Of a stretch of 64,000 nt of DNA, positions 57,718-64,000 are shown in pieces; position 1 is the first letter of the stretch, and each line of letters opens with the position of its first letter. The notes under the pieces are model-generated. The model saw only the letters and a list, made by a program, of their open reading frames with translations. It ran no database searches and was not told the origin of the DNA. Both the position numbers and the translations under genes were made by a program. This stretch comes from Cytophagales bacterium (GTDB taxonomy: Bacteria; Bacteroidota; Bacteroidia; Cytophagales; Spirosomataceae). The stretch is taken from positions 62,001 through 126,000 of the forward strand of contig JAAFJP010000009.1 in the NCBI GenBank assembly GCA_013298125.1, read 5' to 3'.

Positions 57718-58896
57718 ATGACTTCAATAACTCAATTCATATCATCCATCTCCGAAAGCATTATTAACAATACTTTCATCAAAATTTCTTTGGGTAATTA
57801 CAAAGGTTCGGAAGAAGGACTCAAAAATATTTATGTCAAACGAGTGCTAATAAAACGGATTGACAATCTGAGTTTTACCTATCGCTACAAAACCCGTGAT
57901 ATTGTTAAAAATTATCCGATTGAAGAAGGTATAAAACTGGTTCAAGAGAATATAGAAACTGGTTTTAAAATCGCTACTCTTTTTACAAACGAACAAGATT
58001 TAATTTTAGAACAACTTAATAATCAAAAAGTTACGATAAGAAAAATAAATCCGTCCAGTAAAAAAACAAAGGTTTCATTAGACCACGACCATACCAAAAA
58101 ACGCCTGATTGAAAGCCAAGGGAAAGGATATTTGCATGAACTAAAAATCACGGATGCGGAGGGTAATGTCTATAAAAATGCACAAGATAAATACAAGCAA
58201 ATCAATCATTACGTTGAGATTTTGAGTTCATTAATCAAAGAAATTCCGAAGGATAAACTCAAAAAAGTAGTCGATATGGGTTCAGGAAAGGGCTATTTGA
58301 CATTTGCTTTGTATGATTATTTGACTAATGTTTTGAATTTAGAAACCTCAGTAACAGGCGTAGAATTTCGCCCCGACATGGTGGAATTGTGTAATAACAT
58401 CACCCAAAAAACGGGCTTCAAAAACCTCAATTTCGTAGAAGGAACGATTGAAAATTATGACAGCACCGACACCAATATCCTCATCGCCCTCCATGCCTGC
58501 GACACTGCCACGGACGATGCGATTTATAAAGGAATCACCGCCCAAGCTGATTTAATTGTGGTTGCACCGTGCTGTCATAAACAAATCAGAAGAGAAATAG
58601 AGAGAAATAAAGCCTCCAACGAATTAGACTTTTTGACTAAATACGGCATCTTTTTAGAACGCCAATCCGAAATGGTAACCGACGGAATCAGAGCTATGAT
58701 TTTAGAATATTTTGGATACAAAACCAAAGTCTTTCAATTCATTTCAGATGCTCATACGCCCAAGAATGTACTTGTGGTAGGTATTAAGGGCAAAGTTAAC
58801 CCCAAGAAACAGGCAGAGATTTTGGAGAAATTAAAAGCTACGAAGGAATATTTTGGGATTGGATTTCATCATTTGGAGAAGTTGGTGTTTATATAA
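57718..58896 (+). CDS. METTL25-like SAM-dependent methyltransferase
   Basis: 392 aa. The C-terminal Rossmann methyltransferase starts with VVDMGSGKGYLTFALYDYL (motif I, about 182-200), EFRPDMVELCNN, and IALHACDTATDDAI followed by APCCHKQIRRE, the CC-containing motif of the Methyltransf_32/METTL25 group. The N-terminal 160 residues are a separate domain with DHDHTKKRLIESQGKGYLHEL. The target (RNA or protein) is unknown. It is coupled to the preceding helical protein. Nothing suggests truncation. Confidence 0.85.
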   Translation: MTSITQFISSISESIINNTFIKISLGNYKGSEEGLKNIYVKRVLIKRIDNLSFTYRYKTRDIVKNYPIEEGIKLVQENIETGFKIATLFTNEQDLILEQLNNQKVTIRKINPSSKKTKVSLDHDHTKKRLIESQGKGYLHELKITDAEGNVYKNAQDKYKQINHYVEILSSLIKEIPKDKLKKVVDMGSGKGYLTFALYDYLTNVLNLETSVTGVEFRPDMVELCNNITQKTGFKNLNFVEGTIENYDSTDTNILIALHACDTATDDAIYKGITAQADLIVVAPCCHKQIRREIERNKASNELDFLTKYGIFLERQSEMVTDGIRAMILEYFGYKTKVFQFISDAHTPKNVLVVGIKGKVNPKKQAEILEKLKATKEYFGIGFHHLEKLVFI

Positions 58897-59123
58897 GTCA
58901 CCTCCGCAAAATCACAACTCAAATACTTCTTCGCCAAACAAAAATGATTGAAATACTCAATACTCACATAAGATTTCACAACCTCTTTCGTACAATAGAT
59001 AATTAATATAAATTTATTCCTAAAAATTTGTATTTATCTTGTGATAAAATTAGGTATTAAGTTTCAGGTTTTAGTGAAATAATCAATAATACATTTTCCC
59101 TAATTCCCCAATCCCTAACCCAA
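58897..59123. other. Gene-free region with a possible gene remnant
   Basis: On the minus strand an open frame with protein-like composition (KSYVSIEYFNHFCLAKKYL) runs from about 59003 to 58868 but has no start codon and runs into the methyltransferase gene's end. It could be a decayed 3' fragment. The right end (59098-59120) has a single arm of the CCCTAATTCC/CCCAATCCC word family. No promoter is clear. Confidence 0.35.
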
Positions 59124-59705
59124 ATGCTTAACCCCACTTTTGATACCGACCAACAAATCCTTGAACATCTTGCCGATAGCGATGTTCGAGCTTTTGATTT
59201 TTTGTATGAAAAGTATTTTTCAAAACTCTACGGGGCGGTTTATAAGCGTTTACAAAATCGTGAATTGACGGAGGAAGTTGTGCAAGAATTGTTCATTTCT
59301 TTATGGGAACGCCGTACTGTTTTGTCTATTTCTAATACTATTGAAGCCTATCTTTTTTCTTCGGTAAAATATCTTGTCATTGCCCAATACAAGAAAAATA
59401 ATCTTTTTGAAAAATATTCTAATAGTCTTAATCCAGAGGCGGATGATGATAATTTCACGGAGCAAGTCGTTGCCTTTGATGAATTGAATAAGGCTTATCA
59501 AAATGCTTTAAATCTACTTCCAGAGCGTTGTAGAGAGGTTTTTGTATTGAAAAGAAGTGGGTTGTCTCAACGTGAAATCTCAGAAAAAATGGATATTTCT
59601 GAAAAAACCGTAGAAAACCAAATGACCAAAGCCTTGAAAATTTTGAGGGATGCTTTGAGTGATTATACGATGCTGATTTTATTAGCTTTGAGCAATGAGC
59701 TTTGA
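59124..59705 (+). CDS. ECF sigma factor (FecI-like, sigma-70 family)
   Basis: 193 aa. Region 2 (FDFLYEKYFSKLYGAVYKRL, VVQELFISLWERR, about 22-70) and region 4 (LPERCREVFVLKRSGLSQREISEKM, about 127-155) are clear. The C-terminal tail is hydrophobic (YTMLILLALS). It should direct transcription of the FecR/receptor genes that follow. Between it and FecR lies a 54-bp minisatellite, which is unusual for this pair. Upstream sequence has a near-consensus TATCTTG, not scored. Confidence 0.9.
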   Translation: MLNPTFDTDQQILEHLADSDVRAFDFLYEKYFSKLYGAVYKRLQNRELTEEVVQELFISLWERRTVLSISNTIEAYLFSSVKYLVIAQYKKNNLFEKYSNSLNPEADDDNFTEQVVAFDELNKAYQNALNLLPERCREVFVLKRSGLSQREISEKMDISEKTVENQMTKALKILRDALSDYTMLILLALSNEL

Positions 59706-59731
59706 GCAATGAGTATTTGCTACAACATTTT

Positions 59732-59763
59732 CCAAAAACAAAAACGGAATCCGAAGACTCCGT
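59732..59763 (-). terminator. Intrinsic terminator pointing to the minus strand
   Basis: Stem ACGGAATC (59744-59751), loop CGAA, stem GACTCCGT (59756-59763), with an A-run (CCAAAAACAAAA) upstream that reads as a U-tract on the minus strand. The mismatch is G-U on the minus strand but A-C on the plus strand. This implies a minus-strand transcript coming through the 54-bp repeats. Confidence 0.6.
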
Positions 59764-59768
59764 TCTGT

Positions 59769-60145
59769 GTGTGGACTCGCTTTACCACCTGCGATTGTTG
59801 ATTTAGGGTTTAACAACTCCCTGTGTGGACTCGCTTTACCACCTGCGATTGTTGATTTAGGGTTTAGCAACTCCCTGTGTGGACTCGCTTTACCACCTGC
59901 GATTGTTGATTTAGGGTTTAGCAACTCCCTGTGTGGTCACGCTTTAACACCTGCGTCTGTTGCTATAGGGTTTGCCAGCTCCCTGTGTGGTCACGCTTTA
60001 ACACCTGCGTCTGTTGCTATAGGGTTTGTCAGCTCCCTGTGTGGACACGCTTTGCACCTGCGTCTGTTGCTATAGAGTTTACCAGCTCCCTGTGTGGACA
60101 CGCTTTGCACCTGCGTTCGTTTAGCAAAGCGGTGCGACTCCGCAT
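59769..60145. repeat. 54-bp minisatellite between the sigma and anti-sigma genes, seven units plus a partial
   Basis: The core GTGTGGACTCGC or GTGTGGTCACGC recurs at 59769, 59823, 59877, 59931, 59985, 60039 and 60092 (spacing 54, last 53). The first three units are nearly identical, and the later ones form a second type (TGCGTCTGTTGCTATAGGG). Since 54 is a multiple of three, both strands show apparent 18-residue-repeat ORFs, but these are not convincing proteins. Confidence 0.9.
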
Positions 60146-60336
60146 TACAAAGTTAATTATTTTCAAAAAGAAACAATTTAAAATATTCATTTTGAGTTGA
60201 AATTTTCTGTAAATATTTAGTTATCAATTACTTACACCATTCTGTCAATCCCCATTCAAAATATTTTCACTTTTTGCTAAACCCACATAGGGGAAAAATC
60301 CCCCCCAATTCACTTAGTCTTCGAAAGCCCCAAGAA

Positions 60337-61314
60337 ATGAGACTAAATCAAGAAATAATAAAAAAATACCTTGACAATAATTGTTCAGAGGGAGAACAGA
60401 TTTTGGTAGAAGCATGGTATAAATCCTTTGAAAATAATCCCGATGGCATAAGCGATTTATCGGAAGATGAACGTGAAGAATTAATACAGCGGGGTCGTCA
60501 GAATATTGATAGGAAAATTAAACCTGTGCAAATCTATACGCCTCCACGTTGGGTTTGGTATGCTTCGGGGATGGCGGCTATGTTGTTGATTGTCATTGGT
60601 TTATCTTTTTATTTTAATCCAAAAATTGATAATAATTTATCTCGAATTAAGTCTGATATTCCTTTGTCGGATTGGGCAAAATACGAAAATTCTTCGGCAA
60701 AAATCTTGAAAATTTCTCTCCCAGACGGTTCAATGGTTTGGCTTCAACCAAAAACGCAATTGTCTTATAATCAGTCAGATAGAGTTTATAGACAAGTCAA
60801 TTTAAAGGGGGAGGCTTTCTTTGATGTGAAGCGAGATGAAGCTCGTCCGTTTTTGATTTATTCTGGAAAAATGACGACCAAAGTTTTGGGAACAAGTTTC
60901 AATGTAAAAGCATATCCTGAAACCGAGCAATTTGAAGTGTCAGTCGTTACGGGTAAAGTTTCTGTAATGAATGATTCCGAAAAAGAAGTTTTCATTACGC
61001 CCAAGCAACAAGTTATTTTAGAAAACAAATCTGATGTACTGACAATCAAGGACTTACCGAAAGATAAAACCTTCTATTGGGAATTAGCTTCATTGACTTT
61101 TGATGATACCTCGATGCAAAATGTGGTCGATAACATTGAACATAATTTCAACGTAAAAATTCACTTAAATGCCAAGTTGAAAGACTGCCGATTGAGTGGA
61201 AATTTTGACCAAGAGCATCTTTCAACAATCCTCGAAATCATCTGCAAATCCATTGATGCTGAGTATGTTATGGATGGGCAGGAGATTTATTTACGAGGGG
61301 AAGGATGTGAGTAA
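60337..61314 (+). CDS. FecR-family anti-sigma factor
   Basis: 325 aa from the ATG at 60337. The longer frame upstream begins in non-conserved sequence. A short cytoplasmic N-domain (NQEIIKKYLDNNCSEGEQIL, ~3-22) contacts the sigma factor. A single membrane helix lies at about 68-89 (GMAAMLLIVIGLSFYF), followed by the periplasmic FecR domain (ISLPDGSMVWLQPKTQLSY, VTTKV-like KMTTKVLGTSFNVKAYPE, FEVSVVTGKVSV) and a DUF4974-like end (LKDCRLSGNFDQEHLSTIL). It links the STN receptor to the sigma factor. Confidence 0.92.
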   Translation: MRLNQEIIKKYLDNNCSEGEQILVEAWYKSFENNPDGISDLSEDEREELIQRGRQNIDRKIKPVQIYTPPRWVWYASGMAAMLLIVIGLSFYFNPKIDNNLSRIKSDIPLSDWAKYENSSAKILKISLPDGSMVWLQPKTQLSYNQSDRVYRQVNLKGEAFFDVKRDEARPFLIYSGKMTTKVLGTSFNVKAYPETEQFEVSVVTGKVSVMNDSEKEVFITPKQQVILENKSDVLTIKDLPKDKTFYWELASLTFDDTSMQNVVDNIEHNFNVKIHLNAKLKDCRLSGNFDQEHLSTILEIICKSIDAEYVMDGQEIYLRGEGCE

Positions 61315-61315
61315 T

Positions 61316-61432
61316 TGGTTGATTGGTTATCGGTTAATTGGTTACTGGTTTTTCAATTCCCAATCAACCAGTAACCAATTAACCAGTAACCAATCAACCA
61401 ATCACCAATAAACCAGTAACAACATTAACCAT
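61316..61432. repeat. Word palindrome (AATTGGTTGATTGGTTATCGG / AACCAGTAACC)
   Basis: The left half GTTGATTGGTTATCGGTTAATTGG and TTACTGGTTTTTCAATTCC is mirrored by AATCAACCAGTAACC, AATTAACCAGTAACCAATCAACC and AATAAACCAGTAACAAC. It lies in the 24 nt to 140 nt before the receptor start. Shares words with 41155-41302 and 51718-51830. Confidence 0.8.
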
Positions 61433-61455
61433 TACATATTTAATCCAAAAACAAA

Positions 61456-64000
61456 ATGAAACAATTTTTATTCTCAAAGCAACCATTGCTTAGAATCATG
61501 AAAATCACAATTACTCAATGCTTTTTGTTTGCCCTTTGTTCGGTAATAGCATTCGCTCGTCCAGCAAAGGCACAACAAATTTTGAACCGTGAAGTGTCGG
61601 TAAAAATGTTGAACGTGAGTCTAAAATCAGTTCTTCAAGAAATTGAAAAGCAAACAAACGTGCATTTTGTGTATAGCAACAATGCCGTTAAAACAAACAC
61701 GAATATTAGCCTACAAACGTCTAACGAGCCTTTAAGTTCTGTTTTGCCAAAATTATTAGCTCCAAATCTTCTTCGTTATGAAGTCGTGGAAGAGCAGATA
61801 GTTTTGAAGAAAATCAAAGAACAATCCGCTGTTATTTCGGATGAAAAAGAAGGCGTGTCGGTGATTGTTGAAGATAAAGTTTCTGGAAAAGTAATGGCTG
61901 ATAAAGGCGAAGTTTTGCCAGGTGTAAGTGTATTAGTAAAAGGTACTTCGAAAGGAACGGTTACAAATAACGATGGAGATTTTAGTATTGCAGCCAAAGT
62001 TGGGGATGTGCTGATTTTCTCATTTGTAGGTTTTGAAAAACAAGAAGTAAACGTAACTGATGCAAATCAAATTTTGAAAATTACGTTGAAAGAAGACGTT
62101 TCTCAATTGGGTGAAGTTGTGGTGATTGGTTCACGCTCAACGGTTGCTCGTACCAACGTGGAACGCCCTGTGCCTGTGGATGTTATCTCGGCAAAAGAAT
62201 TGCAAACAACGGGTCAGACCGAGTTGGGACAGCAAGTTCAATTCATGTCACCGTCGTTTAATTCAGCCAAAAATGGTATAAATGGCGTTGCCAATTATGC
62301 CGACCCCGCTTCACTAAAAGGACTTTCGCCAGACCAAATGTTGGTGTTAATTGACGGAAAACGTCGCCATCAATTTGCGGCAGTTAATAGTAATGTTACC
62401 GTTGGAAAAGGAACAGTCGTAACAGATTTGAACTCAGTTCCATCATTGGCATTGGAAAGAATGGAAATCCTGCGTGATGGGGCAGCGGCACAATACGGTT
62501 CGGATGCCATTGCGGGTATTGCTAACTTAGTTTTAAAGAAATCAGTCAATAACGGAACGGCTCTAATTCAATATGGTGTAACCTCAAAAGGTGATGGTGG
62601 AGGCTATACCGTTGGGTTAAATTATGGTTTTTCATTAGGCAAAAAAGCCTCTCTGAACATCACAGGAAGCTATCAAGACGTAAAAGGTACTGACCGTTCA
62701 GACCCATACAACCCAGAACCTGTAATCGGAGAGGCTTACACGGGTATTTACGCAGCAGCAACCATTACAGCCACAGCCGCCGCCAAAGCTACTGCCAAAG
62801 CTACTGATCAAGCACTATTGAAATCAAGAGGTTTTTGGGGCGATGGAACGTATGGATCATTTCGTCCGACCACTTATGGAAGCAACGCCATGAAATCTGG
62901 ACAAGTTTTTTATAATCTTGATGTGCCTTTGAGCCAAGAATGGTCGCTGTATTCATTCGGTGGATTTTCAAATAAAGACGTTTTTGCACAGGCATTTTTA
63001 CGGACTGCATTACCAACGGGCGGAACAACCAATCCAGATTTGTACCCTGATGGCTACGTTCCACAATTGCCAGGAACGGCGGTAGATGTATCGTACTTAG
63101 TAGGAATTAAACGCAAAACTTCAACGGGTTGGAATTGGGATTTGAGTTCTGGATATGGTAAAAATTACCTTGACCAATCTGCCAAAAATAGCTCAAATGC
63201 TTCATTGGGGGCAGCTTCTCCAAAAGATTTTTATATCGGAAGAATCGGATTTGGACAAAGTTTAACGGAAGTAAATTTATCAAAAACTACTTCGGGATTG
63301 TTCGGAACGAAGTCATTTAACTTGGCTTTGGGAGCTCAATATCGCTCAGATAATTTCACTTTGGCAGCGGGTGATGAGGCTTCGTATCAAGTTGGTCCAT
63401 TATCAGCAACGAAAAACAAAACTCCAGGTTCTCAGGGACGTGTGGGAATTGACAAGGCTGATGTTACAGATAAATCTCGTTCAAATATAGGTATGTACGT
63501 GGACGTAGAAAGTGATATTACCAATCGTTTTTTATTAGCGGCAGCTTTACGTTACGAGAATTATAGTGATTTTGGTAGTAATATTTCTGGGAAATTAGCC
63601 TCTCGCTTGAAATTGACGGAAGACATTGCCATCAGAGGTTCGATAAATAAAGGTTTCAGAGCTCCATTGTTGCAACAAATCGCCAATGCTGCCACTACTT
63701 CAACGGTTCAAAATGGCGTAATCAGAAGTACAAAACAACTCCCATCTGACGACCCACGTTTGGCAAAAATTGGTATCGAAGACCCAAAGGCAGAGACTTC
63801 TTGGAACTATAATTTAGGTATCACAGCAAAGGCTGGTGCTAATTTCTTGTTCACCGTTGATGCTTATCAGATTGATATTACCGACAGAATTATCGTTACT
63901 GAAAACCTTAACGTAAACAATATCACGGCTTTAAAGAATAATTTTACAGGTTTTCAAGAAGTTACTTTCTTTACTAATGCTATCAACACAGGCACGAGAG
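61456..64000 (+). CDS. TonB-dependent receptor with STN domain (C-terminus off the right edge)
   Basis: 848 codons are visible from the ATG at 61456. After the signal (LFALCSVIAFARPAKAQ) comes a secretin/TonB short N-terminal domain (about 45-125, VKMLNVSLKSVLQEIEKQTNVHFVYS), characteristic of receptors that signal to a FecR anti-sigma factor. Then a regulatory-like fold (VSGKVMADKGEVLPGVSVLVKG), a plug (RPVPVDVISAKELQTTGQ, LIDGKRRHQFAAV, MEILRDGAAAQYGSDAIAG) and barrel strands follow. It is the output receptor of the FecI/FecR pair upstream. The plug resembles the receptors at 25651 and 29865, but neither of those has an STN domain. Confidence 0.93.
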   Translation, partial: MKQFLFSKQPLLRIMKITITQCFLFALCSVIAFARPAKAQQILNREVSVKMLNVSLKSVLQEIEKQTNVHFVYSNNAVKTNTNISLQTSNEPLSSVLPKLLAPNLLRYEVVEEQIVLKKIKEQSAVISDEKEGVSVIVEDKVSGKVMADKGEVLPGVSVLVKGTSKGTVTNNDGDFSIAAKVGDVLIFSFVGFEKQEVNVTDANQILKITLKEDVSQLGEVVVIGSRSTVARTNVERPVPVDVISAKELQTTGQTELGQQVQFMSPSFNSAKNGINGVANYADPASLKGLSPDQMLVLIDGKRRHQFAAVNSNVTVGKGTVVTDLNSVPSLALERMEILRDGAAAQYGSDAIAGIANLVLKKSVNNGTALIQYGVTSKGDGGGYTVGLNYGFSLGKKASLNITGSYQDVKGTDRSDPYNPEPVIGEAYTGIYAAATITATAAAKATAKATDQALLKSRGFWGDGTYGSFRPTTYGSNAMKSGQVFYNLDVPLSQEWSLYSFGGFSNKDVFAQAFLRTALPTGGTTNPDLYPDGYVPQLPGTAVDVSYLVGIKRKTSTGWNWDLSSGYGKNYLDQSAKNSSNASLGAASPKDFYIGRIGFGQSLTEVNLSKTTSGLFGTKSFNLALGAQYRSDNFTLAAGDEASYQVGPLSATKNKTPGSQGRVGIDKADVTDKSRSNIGMYVDVESDITNRFLLAAALRYENYSDFGSNISGKLASRLKLTEDIAIRGSINKGFRAPLLQQIANAATTSTVQNGVIRSTKQLPSDDPRLAKIGIEDPKAETSWNYNLGITAKAGANFLFTVDAYQIDITDRIIVTENLNVNNITALKNNFTGFQEVTFFTNAINTGTR

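Noticed and set aside
58868-59003. Minus-strand coding-like stretch after the METTL25-like gene
   Set aside because: No start codon, and it enters the neighbouring gene. Could be a gene remnant but cannot be supported as a gene.
59682-59924. Minus-strand open frame across the 54-bp repeats
   Set aside because: Same reason. It also overlaps the end of the sigma factor gene.
59767-60075. Plus-strand open frame with 18-residue repeats (MCGLALPPAIVDLG...)
   Set aside because: It is the translation of a 54-bp repeat whose period keeps all frames open. Overlapping repeat frames exist on both strands, the start lacks a ribosome site, and the frame is lost in the last units. No evidence of a real protein.
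59769-60145. CRISPR array
   Set aside because: The 54-bp units are directly adjacent with no unique spacers, and no cas genes are present. It is a minisatellite.
1-64000. tRNA, rRNA, known riboswitch
   Set aside because: None recognised by eye. A covariance-model scan would be needed to exclude small RNAs.

Overview
The window looks like chromosomal DNA of a Bacteroidota bacterium, most likely a Cytophagales member. The evidence is low GC content, several TonB-dependent receptors with a carboxypeptidase-regulatory-like N-domain, a FecI/FecR pair in front of an STN-type receptor, SdrD-B adhesin-like proteins, a PadR/PspC/GIN cluster, and many promoters of the Bacteroidota type (TAnnTTTG). The family placement is inferred and I cannot name the genus. 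I saw no rRNA, tRNA, CRISPR array or prophage.

Layout. 1-1460: an outer-membrane beta-barrel protein cut by the left edge, followed by 1.2 kb without a gene. 2.6-7.7 kb: ornithine/lysine-type decarboxylase, aldose-1-epimerase-like protein, a 55-aa ORF and malic enzyme. 7.7-15.8 kb (minus strand): the late arginine pathway of the acyl-ornithine type (argF'-type carbamoyltransferase, argB, argE-like deacylase, argH), broken up by a Fic protein plus ADP-ribosylglycohydrolase pair and a Uma2 plus DUF3800 pair. 16-21 kb: two small outer-membrane barrels, an acyltransferase-like gene, a 50-aa membrane protein, YtxH-like, Uma2-like and YpdA-type reductase. 21-25 kb: PadR, PspC and GIN envelope-stress-like operon. 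25.6-32.5 kb: two paralogous TonB-dependent receptors around a TonB-like protein. 33-45.6 kb: housekeeping genes (queE, OmpA-family, acyl-ACP thioesterase, cdsA, CPBP protease, dusB, pdxH, pyrH, frr) with a DUF6934 plus 52-aa cassette. 45.7-50.6 kb: a large SdrD-type surface protein gene split by an IS4-family element with a perfect 9-bp target duplication. 50.8-59 kb: patatin, polyprenyl synthetase, a second SdrD-type protein, CrtW-like ketolase and a METTL25-like methyltransferase. 59-64 kb: FecI sigma factor, 54-bp minisatellite, FecR and an STN TonB-dependent receptor running off the right edge.

The most striking feature is between the genes. Roughly two dozen gaps hold long imperfect inverted repeats. 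Each is built from short repeated 'words', and the same words recur at distant loci (for example ACGGTGAACGGT, GGGATTAGGGATT, AACCAGTAACCAAT, TTCTGAGTTCTTTG, CGATTCTGGAGAATCG). Several run into coding sequence: a 45-nt palindrome is inserted in frame in the YpdA-type reductase gene, one arm of a 27-bp palindrome encodes the N-terminus of ArgB, and other copies supply the last codons of the ADP-ribosylglycohydrolase and the CPBP protease. Some lie between a predicted promoter and the start codon and would fold in the 5' UTR. I regard this palindrome system as the best candidate for something undescribed here.
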